A DNA stretch of 64,000 bases from Annona cherimola (lineage: Eukaryota; Streptophyta; Magnoliopsida; Magnoliales; Annonaceae): contig CM059972.1 in assembly GCA_030490835.1 (NCBI GenBank), forward strand, positions 36,807,452 through 36,871,451, in the 5' to 3' direction. Under the pieces are notes generated by a model. It was not told the origin of the DNA. It made no database searches and saw only the letters and a program-made list of their open reading frames with translations. How positions within the stretch are numbered: position 1 is the stretch's first letter; each line of letters opens with the position of its first letter. Below, piece by piece: positions 22,038-34,190 of this stretch. The position numbers and the translations under genes are program-made.

Positions 22038-25000
22038 TGTGAAATCCTAACCCACATAGGATCATGTATATGCATTTGACACATAAATATGATTCATGTA
22101 TGATTTGATTGAATTATGAATGATTTATCTGCAATATTGATGATATGACAATTAGGTCAATGGTTATGAATAATGATTAAATTAATCATTATAAGTCAAT
22201 ATGATAAAAGTGACCTAATGAGTATTAGTGTGTTATGAATAATTAATTTAATTTTCATAATTTTATTAATGGAAATTAAGAGGCTAATTATAGAGTTAAG
22301 TTGGAAAATATTAGAAAAATCATAACTTGACGCCTGTAAGGCGAATTAAGATGGAAATTGAAAGAAAAGCACATAATTTCGTGCTTAATCTTATGGAAAG
22401 ATTAGATTATGAAAATTTTGAGAAATTAGGGTGATAATTAATCATTTCCATACGAAATTCAAAGATGATTTCAAGTAATCATAACTTGAGATAGAAAAGT
22501 CAGATTGAGATGCAATTTGAAATGGACGATTAAAATTATGAGATCAAGGCTATGAAAGGATTTGATTAAGCTAATTATGGTGGGATTATGCTTGCACAAA
22601 AATGGGTGTGCACCTTTGACTTTTTGCACTCTTAAAGTAGCTTGCATTTATGAAAAAGTTAAAGTAATTAATTATATAATTAATTACAAAAACGAGGTGT
22701 CGAAAGAAGGTAAATTCCAGGATATTTTATGAATTTCTTAAAATGATAAAATTCATGAAAAATCCGCTGCATTAATGTTGCAATTAAGGAGCTAATGAGC
22801 TAGCTCAAGTGAGGTAATGGAGGTGGCAACCTATTCACATCCATGAGCTCCAAGAAGTGGATTTTTTGATTTTTTTATATATAAAATTCACACCTAAGAT
22901 AGCTAAGGGATCAAGGTTAATAAATGAGCAATTAAATTAAGTGGAAAATTGTGGCCAAAGATGTCAAAATCATGGCCACATGGACATGATCACAAGTGGA
23001 TAGCAAGGTGGAGATAGGAAGAAGTGGACGACCAAGGCTGATATTTGGATTTTTGTGATTTTTTTAAATATGCTAAATGGACCCCTAAGTAAGCTATTAT
23101 CTAGGGTAATTAAATGTCCATTAAATAAAGCTGCATTTTGTGGAAAAAAATGCAGAAAGGCTGCTGCAAATGGACATTCATGTGTGGACAGCTTGATGAT
23201 CATCAATGCTATGGATAATTGATGGATTTTCACCTAGATAATTTCTAATTTACTTGGAGCATATTATGCCATGTCATCAAAGGGGATAAACATGCTTTAA
23301 TTACCCTCTAATTTATGTGGCAAGTGGGGCCACAAAGCTGGAAAATCTAGCCTTATATAAGGGTGGACATCCACATGTGTATGAAGTGTTTGAGTAAAAG
23401 AATTTTCAAGGAGCAAAGCCCCTAACTCCAGCAGTTGTGCACGTCCATATTCCAGCAATGAAAAGGGCAAGAAAGAGGAGAGAAAAGAGGGAAGAAAAAG
23501 GAAAAGGAAGTAAGGGAAACAAGTTAGAGAAGTTGATTTTAAGTGTGATTCAATACAAGTAAGTTTCTCTTGAGTTTTGAATCATTTAAACTTAGTTTTT
23601 TTACCTCAATTTATGAGTCATGAATATTATTCATAATAAACCCTTAAAGAATGATTCATGCCCTTGATTAGGGTACTGAATGAGGATTAAATGACAAGAA
23701 TGAAATCAAGAGTTCAAGAGGAAGAAAATGAAGATTAGGGTTAAATATGAGTGGATAAATCTAGCTGAAATATCCTTAAACTCACAGGTGATGTTGCTGT
23801 TTTGATTTGTTATTATGTTTATGTTATGATTTATGATTAAATGAATTATATATGTTAATTTGGGAATAAAACATGAACCCTAGAAAGTATAAGGATTAGG
23901 GTTACAAGTATGAACTGATTTTCATGTTTCTATGTAAAGTATGATGCATGAATTAGCTTAAGTAAATTATGGATGATTAAGAGGGTAGAATACTCTAAAC
24001 CTAGGGTACTTTGGATGTTCAAAATGACTTAGGAAAGATTTCCCTAAATCTAATTTTTAGGGGCATACATAGGGACGTCTAAAGTGGTGCAAGAAGGGTA
24101 CCCTACATGCATGTGAAGTTGCTGTTTTGTAAGCAACCAATATATGGAATTTAAATGTGTGATAATACCATAAATTTGGGTGAAAAAAAGTATGATTAGT
24201 TGCTAAAATTTAGAGATTAAAAATCTGTTTTGAGATAAGTATCAAAAGGGACATTGAAAGTGTATAAAACAGGTCCCAAAGTTGCTATTTTGGAATCCTA
24301 TGATTAGTGGATTAAAATTCTATAAAAATACACTAAATGAAGTGTTAATTAATAAGTTTAATCATGCTGAATTAGAAAGCAAGTTGCTAATTTGAAAAAT
24401 TTTAAGAAACACATGATCTATGTGTTATGAAATGGACATGTATGGAAAGATAAGCATGAATAAATGATAAATGGTATATATGAGTTGTAAAATGAAAAAA
24501 TGAATGAAAATAAGATGAAACACATGAATTAAGTTTCTGTTTGGATAATCTCAAAATTTGAGATTAATATATGTGGTTTAGGACATCAACTAAGTGCTTA
24601 AAAATGAGCACAATGTGTGAATTATGAAAAATATGTGAAAATGATAAGTGGGAGTAATAAACCTCCATATGGTGACTAATGAATATCTTATGACATATAT
24701 GAATGTTACCCTAAATATGGGTATTAATTATGTGGTGTAATGAATGGTATGATGTATAAGTTATGCTGTGTATGTACACCCGGCTTGGAATTCAAGTGGG
24801 TTATGAATGTTAATGAAAATGGGTTAGAAAACTAAGTTAAATGCAAGCAAATGGAAAATATATGAATGCTATGTCATCCTTACATGTATAGGCAAAGGCA
24901 AAGAAACGGTTGACTCAGATAGCTGACGTGACCCAGGTAAGCAAGCAAATTTCTAAATAATTTTTGTTTCCTAAATTATTCTAAAATAATTGCAAGTGAT

Positions 25001-25989
25001 GTTCTAACTGCTTTGATTTGTTTAGCAAATAATATTTGAATTTATTTTCTAAGTTATTTAAGGATGGTCATTCCTTAGCACAATATGTGTTAAAATGATC
25101 CTTTTATTTGTTAACTGCTTTAATAAATATTTATGAAAAAAATTGATTTATGAATTCATGAAAGAAAAATCATGCTAGCATGTCAAGAATGGTTCGTGTG
25201 CACAAAACATGAGGTCCACCTTAAAGGTGTAAGCGGACCGATTGTCCCCCTTTGGTGTGGCCAAGTCTCTAAGAGAGGCCAAGGACCAGCGGCGCCCTCC
25301 TTGAGATGGGAGAAGACGAAGACGGATGGTCGCCTAGATAATTTCCATCCTATGATGTCATGATGCATTGCATTGCATTGTCATGATATACCCATGGAAG
25401 GTATAAGGAGTATGTTTTTATGATATACCCTCGAGAGGGTATAAGTTTTTTTTTCCAAGATATTTCAAATGAAAAGTATTGCCTTCAAAATGAGTTGCCT
25501 AAAAAAATATATACAGCTTGCTTATTGAGTTTTCAACTCATGTTTTGTTTTCCAAACCCATAGACAGGTGAAAGAATGAAGAGGACCAAGGAGCAAAATT
25601 TGGGCATGGAAGAATGTAAAACTTGATGATTTCTTATATTTGTCGCTTATGGAAAATGGTTGTATAATGACTTGATATTTGTTATCTTGATGATCATATG
25701 TGATCTATTTTATGACTTGTGTTTTATAAACAAGTATCAATGGATGTTGAGCATGTTATGAATTTCTATGATAATATATGATATAAAATGTGTATATCAG
25801 GGCAAAGTTAGCTTGAATGAGTACTTGATGGAAATAGCATAAAATTAACTCTTAAGGAATAATAGTTAAATGGATAAATATCCATTAAATCCCACCGTGT
25901 GATAGGACAACAATCCTAATTATGTTTACTAGTCAATAACGATCCTGGAGTAAGGCTTAGGATGTGATACTCGGGTTGGGGGCACCACA
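22038..25989 (+). repeat. D: solo LTR of the B/H/I chromovirus family
   Basis: 3952 bp from TGTGAAATCCTAACCC to GGGGGCACCACA with no internal region. Flanks are ATAGG (22033-22037) and ATAGC (25990-25994), a target duplication with one later change. Landmarks in order: paired AACTTGACG/AACTTGAGA blocks (22325, 22480), TATA (23354) with GGACATCC 11 bp on, a middle block shared with H and I, the module CATGCTAGCATG (25170), and paired hairpins (25387-25443). It lies inside the LTR of its own family. Confidence 0.9.
25387..25541 (+). repeat. Hairpin cassette in D (also B, I, J)
   Basis: Two TATACCC/GGGTATA-type hairpins: 25387-25405 (TATACC, loop, GGTATA) and 25424-25443 (arms TATACCCTC and GAGGGTATA, two-base loop), then a third hairpin 25527-25541 (TGAGTT-TTC-AACTCA). 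The same set is in B at 26112-26130, 26149-26168 and 26232-26245, and in I at about 51312-51330, 51349-51368 and 51447-51460. One copy is seen in J near 42599-42616. Confidence 0.8.
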
Positions 25990-26719
25990 ATAGCCTTCAG
26001 GCCGACGGTGCCTCCCTGGAATGGGAGAGAGAATGAAGATGGATGGTGGCTTAGCTAACTTCTATCCAAGGAATGTCATGGTTTTAAAATAATGCATCGC
26101 ATTGTTTATGATATACCCTAGACGGGTATAAGAAGTATGTTTTTATGATATACCCTCGAGTGGGTATAATATGACTTTCCAAGTTATTTTAAATGATAAT
26201 GAATTGGCTGAAAACCTTATAGCTTGCTTATTGAGTTTCGACTCACGATTTTATTTTTCAAATCCTAAAGATAGGTGAAAGGAAGACCATGCAAGGAGTA
26301 CAGGTGAAGATTCAAGAAAATATGAATTTCTATAAATTACCTGTGTATGAATTTATGAATTGTGTGGTTGCATGGATAATGACATTGAATTGTGGTTAAT
26401 GTTGTATAAGGATTACATTATGTTTTATGACTATGAATGATGAAAAAAACTTTATGGTCAAATGATAAGGTATGAATTAGCATGATATGACTAAGTATGG
26501 ATTTTATGATATCATATGCGTATTCTAAATCGGTTTAATGACCTAAAAAGTCATTTGATGGAAATTGAATGTATGAAATGAAATAAAATACTAAGGAATT
26601 AGGATTAAATGGATAAATTTCCAATAAAGTCTGCCATGTGATAGGGCAACAATCCTAATCACGTTTACCAATCGATAGATCTTAGAGTAAGGTTGTGACG
26701 CTCGGGCTGGGGCGCCACA
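25990..26719 (+). repeat. B 3' LTR, segment 3 (LTR end)
   Basis: Starts with D's second target copy ATAGC, continues with the GACGGTGCCTCCC...GGATGG module, two TATACCC hairpins, the TGAGT-TTCG-ACTCA hairpin and the terminal block TCGGGCTGGGGCGCCACA. Element E begins at 26720. Confidence 0.88.
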
Positions 26720-27451
26720 TTTTCTCTACATACCTCTGTAGATTTATATCATTCTACTATACAGTCTTAATTTTTTCGAACAATAAGGATCTTATCTGCA
26801 TTTAAGAAGTCTTGCCTGTATTCCGGTGGACCTACTATCAACTCCATTTGTCTGGTCTCCCAAAGCAATCTTTCCTCCTTAGTAATTAAGTGCGCCATGC
26901 TGGCATTTCTGCTCAATGCATTGGCTACTACGTTTGTGTTGCCTGGATGATACAGTATATTCAGATGATAATCCTTTAATAACTCAAGTCATCGCCTTTG
27001 TCTCATATTGAGCTCCTTTTGAGTAAAAATATACTTGAGGCTCTTATGATCAGTATATATTTTGCATTTGGCACCATACGGATAATGTCTTCAAATTTTC
27101 AAGGCAAACACCACTGCCGCAAGTTCTAAGTCATGTGTAGGATAGTTTACCTCATTTGACTTAAGTTGTCGGAATGCATAAGTGATCACTTTTCCTTTTT
27201 GCATAAGCACGTATCCTAATCCCTTCTTTGAGCCATCACTATAGACCACAAACTCTTCATTTCATTCAGCTAGGGTTAGAATAGATGCCTCTACTGACCG
27301 TTGCTTCAATTACTGAAAACTTCTTTCACACTCATCTGACCACACATATCCAACTCCCTTTCGAGTTAATCAGTTAGTAGCACAGATAATTGTGAAAATC
27401 TCTCAACAAATCTTCGATAATGGCCTGCAAACCCTAGAAAACTTTTGATTT
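26720..27451 (-). pseudogene. E pol: RNase H and connection
   Basis: Minus-strand reading from 27451: [40 protein letters not shown], the block [40 protein letters not shown], then [17 protein letters not shown] and VVANALSR. Four or more stops. The last five bases, GATTT (27447-27451), are the left target copy of solo LTR G. The first catalytic aspartate is kept. Confidence 0.85.
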
Positions 27452-27897
27452 TGTGGTGCCCCAAACCGAGCGTCACAACATAAGCCTTACTCCGGGACTG
27501 TTATTGATTGGTAAACGTGATTAGGATTGTAGCCCTGTCACACGGCGGGTTCATTTTCTAATTATCCATTTATAATTTACTCCATAGGAGTTAATCTCAT
27601 CATTCATATTTGATTTTACATCAATTTGCTTATCCAAGCCATTATCAAGTCCTGATGTATCCATTATATATCATAAATTCTATGACATTCATATCATAAC
27701 ATAACATACATTCATCATTCGACTATAAATTTTTTTTCATCAATCCAATATACACCACTGTGTAAGACAAATAAATTGTAACGAGTATTTTTCGCACAAT
27801 TCATAATACATTTCTCCACACTTGGAAAACACACATAGGAATTTATAGAGTCATCATTCATCATTTAACCCGTGCTCCTCCTTTGTATCCATCCTTG

Positions 27898-29556
27898 TGT
27901 TGGTCCCGAGTTTATGGTAGTTACCCAAGAGGGGAGGGATGAATTGGGTATTTTAAAATTCTTTGCTCAAACATAAATTTCCCTTTTGTGGAATTAATCC
28001 CCTCAATGAAACGATCAGTAGGTTAGAGAGAAATAATGCAATAAAATAGAGACAATCAAATCACTTTAAGAGACAAGATTTATAGTGGTTCGAGTAACCT
28101 CCCCTACTCCACTCTTCCAAGCACACACCCGTTGTGGCTTGGGTTCCACTATTGTATTTTCAATACAACTTAGAGCAACATCTCTCTTCTAGATTCTAGC
28201 TCTAGGGGGCTTGTACAATCTCAGTACAAGTAGGTGACGAGTTTCACTCTAATCACACACTACTTTGCCTTCACTTGTTTTCGATCTCCAATATCAAACC
28301 AAGTGGAAAAAATAAGTAAAAAATAAATAGAAAGATCTACACATTACAGATTTGTGTAGGAAGTTTCAAGAATGTAGAAGAACTTATGGAAACAGCAGTT
28401 GATTGAGCAATGCAGCTTTTAGCAGTTTTAAAGCACAGTTCTTCTTCAAACTTCTTGTAGATCATTTTAAATGCAAGCGAGATTGGAAGGTGAGCTCATT
28501 CAATGTTTTTTCCAACTGGAATTACGTTCACTTGATGTTCATAAGAAGAAAATTTGAACATTTTGTGGTAGGTGGCGCGCATTTAATGCGCCAACATTTG
28601 AATTTTTTCAACTGTTGCGAACTAAGTCACATTTAGAGTCGACTTGGCATGCAACTTCATTCAAGTAGCAGGGGGGAGTTGACTTCGGGTGCGACTTCAC
28701 CCAAGTCGCAGGCTAGAGTCAACTTTGGGAGCGACTTCAGTCTTCAGCTTCCAACTCAAGTTCTAAGTTCAGGTTGACTTGGTCTTGGACTTGACCCAAG
28801 TCGCAGGTGGAGTCCACTTCGGATGCAACTTCACCAGTCATATTGGAACTTCAAGGTCTTGCAAGTGATCTTTATGTTGTGTATATTCCCTTTCTTCTCT
28901 TGAACTTCATCACATGTCTTGTTTGTGTATTATTTTGCTTAATTCAAGCAATACACTAGTCTCATGAGAGATTCTTTCTTGCGTCCTTGATTCATGATAG
29001 CTGTTTCTTCTTGGTCTGGTTGTTCAATCTTTAACAAGACATTTTTGAATCATTATAAGGTAGTCATATACTTGAGTCGCAAGCTTGGGTCGACTTGAAC
29101 TTCGACTTTACCCAAGTCGCATACTCATGTCGACTTGGGATGTGACTTCACCTAGGTCTCATGAAAGAGTCGACTCAGAAAGTGACTTAACTCTGATATT
29201 TGAAGTCTTCATCCAGGCAAGACCCAAGTCTCATATGGAGTCGATTTGGGATTGCGACTTCACGTAAGTCACAAGTGGAGTCGACTTCAGTTACGACTTC
29301 ACCCGTCTCCGAGTCCTAATTTCAGTTTTATCGATTTTATGTCACTTGAAGTCGAATCCAGAGTCGACTTAGGTATCGACTTGACCTAAGTTGATGGCTG
29401 AGTCAACTTGGGATGCAACTTGACTTGCTATCTTTTGAATATTGATTTTATAAATCTTTGGAACACTTAGCAACCACATTAGTACTTAAATATTTCTCAA
29501 ATTGAGTTTTAATCATCAAATCATGAATTACGCTTAATTTGCCTTAAATTCCAACA
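27898..29556 (-). repeat. F 3' LTR (1659 bp)
   Basis: Ends form an inverted repeat TGTTGG...CCAACA. On the plus strand it begins TGTTGGTCCCGAGTTTATGG and contains CAAGAGGGGAGGGATGAATT, a string common in plant copia repeats. About half its length (28630-29425) is an array of degenerate GTCGACTT repeats. Confidence 0.75.
28630..29425. repeat. GTCGACTT repeat array in the F LTR
   Basis: At least ten degenerate units of roughly 45-55 bp built on GAGTCGACTTGGG, then TGCGACTTCACCCAAGTCGC. Units lie in two clusters, about 28630-28840 and 29075-29425. Each unit has GTCGACTT facing AAGTCG, so units can fold back on themselves. Confidence 0.75.
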
Positions 29557-29570
29557 ATCTCCCCCTTTTT
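29557..29570 (-). other. F polypurine tract
   Basis: AAAAAGGGGGAGAT on the minus strand, immediately before the LTR start TGTTGGAATTTAAGG. Confidence 0.8.
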
Positions 29571-30924
29571 GATGATTGACAAAACCAATTTGCGATAGTC
29601 CTTTCGTTTTCTTTCATAAATAGTATGTCATATCTTGTTTGGCATTTAGAATTGACATATTGTGTTGATTACTCCATAGCATTGCATATCATGTAATCAT
29701 GTACATTCCAAAACAACAATTTTCACAAAAAATAAGTTCATATCATTAACAATCAAGTTCATATCATACAAAGAGGATTCCAAAAAGAAAATTACATGCT
29801 ACCCAAACCCAAAACAAAATTCTAAATGCTAAGTCCAAGTCCTATTTTCTCTCCTCCTTTTTGTCAATGCATCAAAATGGGATATAAGGGAAGCAGGACT
29901 TGTGAAATTGGAATGCGGTGATAGGGTAGGTAGTTGGGTAGGTTAGAGGAATGGGTCTGGTGCAGCGTGATGAAAACGGAGACGAGGGAGCCTAAACGAT
30001 GGGTTCAGCACTCACAGACTCACCCTAGTAAGGATCGAAGTCAGAAAGACTTGGGATAGGTCGGCCACGACAGCTACCTGAGGCTAGGCGATATTTGATA
30101 ACCATTAACTACCGATCCAGTTTGTCTTGGTGACTGCGCATTTCCATCAGAGCCATGTGAATAGACCTCAATTCCTGTGAGATCCAACCCTCCATCTGTT
30201 GTAAATAATCCATGATAGCTTGGGAGGAAGAGAATCAATCTGGAGAGCGAAAATCATGATCTTTGGCCTGTGATCCTCGTGGTGAACAGGATCCATGGGA
30301 TTGTGGTGACGCAGGGCAGCATGTGTTGGAGGCAGAGATGGAACGGTTCATGACGGAGTAGGTCCTCCCCCTCAGGACGAGCACCCTCAGCCTAAGGATG
30401 AGCTTGAAATTCATTGCCCATCTGTTCCTATATCCTTTCAGCCCTAAACTCCTCCAAGTTAATCTTCATGCGCGTTAGGAGGGCTTGGTTGATGGCATTC
30501 GTCGATTTCAGACCTCAAATGGTTCGCCTTCCAAATTAACACCAAGTATGCCATAATTTTGGTGATCCACGTCCCCTACGATAGTACTCCTTGTCGATTT
30601 CCTTCTTATGTTCAAGGGCCTCCAAAAATAGTCTTGGAGACAGACTTTGACCCTGTTGGCAACTTTCCATGAGATTTTGGCTTCTTGTGGATTCAACTGA
30701 TTTCGGTCTCCGCCTTTTGGATAAATTCAATGTGCAATGAGTAGCCTGAGAACCCGTAGCATTGGAGATAAGTCCATATAATGAAAAAAACTAATCCCTT
30801 GGTGCTACTTGTTACTGGTTGTAAGCTAATTGTACATCTATGTGAGTGATAGGCCCTCGGGAATAGGTTGATTCTCATCTAGCACTCCTAAAATGCTGCC
30901 TATTTTACTGATAGCATTTCTTCT
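29571..30924 (-). pseudogene. F env-like region, degenerate part
   Basis: Minus-strand continuation of the reading at 30925-31263, with many stops and frame changes. A piece near 30100-30200 reads QQMEGWISQELRSIHMALME, a likely coiled-coil C-terminal segment. The 500 bp next to the polypurine tract holds nothing I recognise. Confidence 0.45.
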
Positions 30925-31263
30925 TCAAATAGCATGTGGACAGCCCAAGTTTATCTTAACCCCTATGACATACGTATTGAGATATTCTTGATCCCACAAG
31001 TAATAGAACAATTTGGTTAAATTAGGATATATTTTATCATCCTCCTTTAATAGACTCGTCCATCCTTGAAAATCCAAAAGTTCTTCTATTCCAAACTCGT
31101 ATTCATTCAAGAACTTAAAGTCTTTGATTTTGGGAACAAAAATTTTTCTTTCATAAAAATGCCTGTAAAACCGACTATTTTGCCATTCGGTTCTAAAATA
31201 ATTGGTGGGCCTTTTTAGAACTTGGTCTTTTTGAGTGGGTGTGTCTTTTCTCTTTCCACCCAT
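30925..31263 (-). pseudogene. F: plant-transposon-type protein fragment (env-like region of SIRE)
   Basis: 112 open codons starting MGGKRKDTPTQKDQ, then YFRTEWQNSRFYRHFYERKI, FLNEYEFGIEELLDFQGW, and IYPNLTKLFYYL. The pattern (Arg-rich start, FY..FYERKI, GW, IYP.L...FY) resembles the family often called 'putative plant transposon protein', found in many plant repeats. Its function is unknown. In SIRE-type elements an extra ORF sits between pol and the 3' LTR, which is where this lies. It stops four bases short of the gap, and the ATG is an assumption. Confidence 0.55.
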
Positions 31264-31267
31264 TTCG

Positions 31268-31367
31268 NNNNNNNNNNNNNNNNNNNNNNNNNNNNNNNNN
31301 NNNNNNNNNNNNNNNNNNNNNNNNNNNNNNNNNNNNNNNNNNNNNNNNNNNNNNNNNNNNNNNNNNN
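31268..31367. other. Assembly gap (100 N)
   Basis: Exactly 100 Ns, the usual code for a gap of unknown size. The sequence changes from F's env-like region to LTR G across it. An intact F would need several kb more plus about 1 kb of LTR G, so the true gap is probably much larger than 100 bp. Confidence 0.95.
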
Positions 31368-32405
31368 TTAGTCATTTCTCATCTTTGTCATCTATACCCT
31401 TTATGTGCACCCTCTTAGTTACATATATATTATGTGTTATGCAATTTTATTCAAAATATCAACTTGCCCTTCATTTTGTCTTAATTTAAACACTTAATTA
31501 GCACATAATTTAGGGTATTTTCATAAGATTATAATCTCTTAGTTACATGGTTCCAAAATAACAATTTTTCTATCATTCTTTCCCACGTTCAACGTCCATA
31601 TTGGCATATGTTCCATAACGGGTTTTTACATCTTTAATTCCAGCCCTTAAACATCCCTTTCTTGTCCCATATTTAGGATATTTTCATGCATTCAAAGTCC
31701 ATAAATTAAGTTGCCCAAAATAACAACTTTTCATCCCTTTCTTGCCACCCTTGGACGTCCACATCTCATGTGGGACATCCCTTTCTACCCTAAATTTAGG
31801 GTATTTTACCCTTTAAATCATTCACATATTGGTTGGTTTAGTTCATGTAGAATTTCCATCATATTGTCAATTCTAGGTTTTACCTTTCTAAGGTTCTTCA
31901 ATCATGCTCAATTCAACATAGATTAATCACGAAAAGATTTATCATAATCTAAACATATAACGTGCTTAAAACAACAACTTATTTGGGAATTTAAAAAAAA
32001 TTCCAGCATAATTTTCCTAGGGTAATTAACACTAAAGTCATGCTTAACTTCCTTCAACCCTTGAATTAGATCTTCTCATTTATTTAGCATTTAGTACCCT
32101 TATCAAGGGCTTCATAACTCATCATTTAGGGTTCATAATAAGCCAAATTTAGGACCCTTGAAAAGAGCTAGAAAACTTAAAAATTAATAAACCAAACTTG
32201 GTTCAATACCTACTTGAAGTTGTATAATCTTGCTCCAACTTTTCCTAGCTTAGTTCCTTCTCTTTCTGCTCCTTTTTTCCTCCTCTTTTCTTCTTCTTTT
32301 TTTTTCTTTTTCTTCCTTTTTGGAACGTCCACTTGCTGAACCTTTTTCTTTTTTTTCTCTCACCTTGCTGTCCACTAGAGGACGTCCAAACTGCCCCTCT
32401 CTCTC

Positions 32406-32413
32406 TTTATATA
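32406..32413 (-). promoter_or_regulatory. TATA box of LTR G
   Basis: TATATAAA on the minus strand, with the GGACGTCC palindrome (32380-32387) about 26 bp downstream, the same spacing as in B. Confidence 0.5.
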
Positions 32414-33352
32414 TGGCTGCCTTTAACCCTTGTAATTTCCACCTCATTTTTTAGGCTAATAATACTCATATTTATCTCATTGGGTTGGCATCATTATCTT
32501 ATGTAATTTATCATTTTTATAGATTTTTAAAATGCCAAAATCTGCACTTGATCACGTCCCCCCATGTGGCCATCTGTTTTGGCATGTTGTGGGTACAAAA
32601 TCTGCCCACTTTATCATGCATTAACGCCCCTAATCTTGCTGCCCCTTTAGCATGCATTTTCTTAATTTTTGGAATTATAAAAACGCCTCAAAATTTCCTC
32701 CTTAAGCCACCTCAAATGAAGTATTAAACCATTGACTTTTCCTTTAAATGATATGCCACTTTTTGGAGCAAAAGTAAAAGGTCTTGTTCTTTTGTGATTA
32801 AGCACTTTTCCATAATAATTAGCTTAATCGAACTTATCCATAAAATTCGCCATATCTTTTTAACTGTTCATAAAAAATTTCATCCCAAAATGACCTTTCT
32901 AGCATAATTTATGGCCTTTTGAAATTATCTTTTGAATTTAGATGAAATTAAATAATTATACCCTAATTACATCATAATTTCTATAATCTATTTCATTCAT
33001 AAAGTTGGGCATATCATCATGTGCTTACCTTTCAAATTTTACCTCATTCTGCCTTATAGGCGTCAAGTTATGAATTTTCTAACACTTATCACATCAATTC
33101 TATAATTATCATCATAATATTCATTAATTAAATCATAATGTATGAGATAATTATTCATAATTTATCCCCATTCCCTAACCCTCATTAGGTTCCTTTATAC
33201 ACATTAACCCACATTGAGCCATGGCGATTAATTTAATCACTTTTCTTAATCAATAACCTTAAAATCATTCAATAAATTGAATAATACATAAATCACATTT
33301 ACATGCCTAATTTACATGTATGGTCCTAGTTGCGCTTTGGCATCATAGATTT

Positions 33353-34190
33353 CTATAATACTTATTGGTCTTAGCCAATTAAGCACTGCTTTAATTTTTT
33401 GAGGGTCAATCTGAATTCCCTTCTCAAATATAATGTGCCCTAGAAATGGTACTTGTTTCAACCAGAATTCACACTTCTTCAATTTTGCATATAATTTTTC
33501 TTTCCTTAACTTCTTTAATACCCTTCGAAGATGTATTTTGTGCTCTTTCTCTAACTTTGAGTAAATCAAGATATCATCAATGAATACCACTACGAACTGA
33601 TCCAGATAATCTCAAAATACTCTATTCATCATGTCCATGAATACAACAGGGATATTCATAAGTCCAAATGTCATTACCAAAAATTCATAGAATATCAGTA
33701 AGACTAATCCTCAATTTATGGTACCCTGACTATAGATCTATTTTGGAGAAGGTCGATGCTCCGTTTAGTTGATCAAATAAGTCGTCGACTCGAGGAAGGA
33801 GATATCTATTCTTTACAGTAACTTTATTTAATTCTCTGTAATCTATACAGAGTCTTAAACTCTCGTCCTTCTTTCTAACAAACAACACTAGGGCTCCCCA
33901 GGGTGACACACTAGGTCTAATAATGCCTTTATCTAGGAGCTCTTGGATCTAAGTTCTCAACTCACTTATTTCTACTGGAGCCATTTGGTAAGGGGACTTG
34001 GATATCAAGGTTGTGCCCCGGTATGATGTCAACTACCATATTCATCTCTCTTTTCGAGGGTAAATCAGGTAATTCCTTTGGAAACATATTCGGGAACTCA
34101 TTGACCACTGAAATCTGATCAATTTTCATTTCCTTCCCTTCTGTTGTACTGACTAACACCAAATAAGCTTGACATTGTTAGCAGAACATC
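33353..34190 (-). pseudogene. E pol: reverse transcriptase
   Basis: Read from the right: VVNEFPNMFPKELPDLPSKR (33962-34162), a broken fingers region with [18 protein letters not shown] near 33810-33870, a palm with frame changes near 33660-33720, then [20 protein letters not shown] (33531-33590) with the catalytic aspartates, [20 protein letters not shown], and NWLRPISIIEI at the G junction. Equivalent to B 7138-7960. Confidence 0.86.

Larger units (their letters stand above)
6187..26719 (+). mobile_element. Element B: Tekay-like chromovirus, interrupted by A, C and D
   Basis: B starts in mid-gag where A's LTR ends; its 5' LTR and early gag are outside the window on the far side of A. Internal pol runs to 9974, followed by a polypurine tract and a 3' LTR that is broken by complete element C (TSD CTAGA) and by solo LTR D (TSD ATAGG/ATAGC). 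The LTR ends at 26719 in GGCGCCACA. B sits in the pol of element E: E's RNase H begins directly at 26720. The chromodomain at the integrase C-terminus places B among chromoviruses. Confidence 0.88.
27898..31267 (-). mobile_element. Element F: SIRE/Maximus-like Ty1/copia element, 3' part
   Basis: Minus-strand element inserted in LTR G. Its 3' LTR is 27898-29556; next to it is the polypurine tract AAAAAGGGGGAGAT (minus), typical of SIRE/Maximus elements; then an env-like region up to the gap. Gag, pol and 5' LTR are not present and should be in or lost at the gap. The left flank CCTTG (27893-27897) is one target copy; the other is not visible. Confidence 0.7.
27452..33347 (-). repeat. G: solo LTR, split by element F and an assembly gap
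   Basis: On the plus strand it starts TGTGGTGCCCCAAACCGAG and ends GGCATCATA, flanked by GATTT on both sides (27447-27451 and 33348-33352). The two flanks join in E's pol between RT and RNase H without loss. Only 27452-27897 and 31368-33347 are G; F and the 100-N gap fill the rest, and about 1 kb of LTR expected from D is missing, presumably in the gap. The LTR start has TA instead of TG. TATATAAA is at 32406-32413 (minus), with GGACGTCC at 32380-32387. Confidence 0.87.

Noticed and set aside
22970..23233. 87-codon minus-strand ORF in D
   Set aside because: Inside a solo LTR, no domain, and not conserved in H, I or J at the same place.
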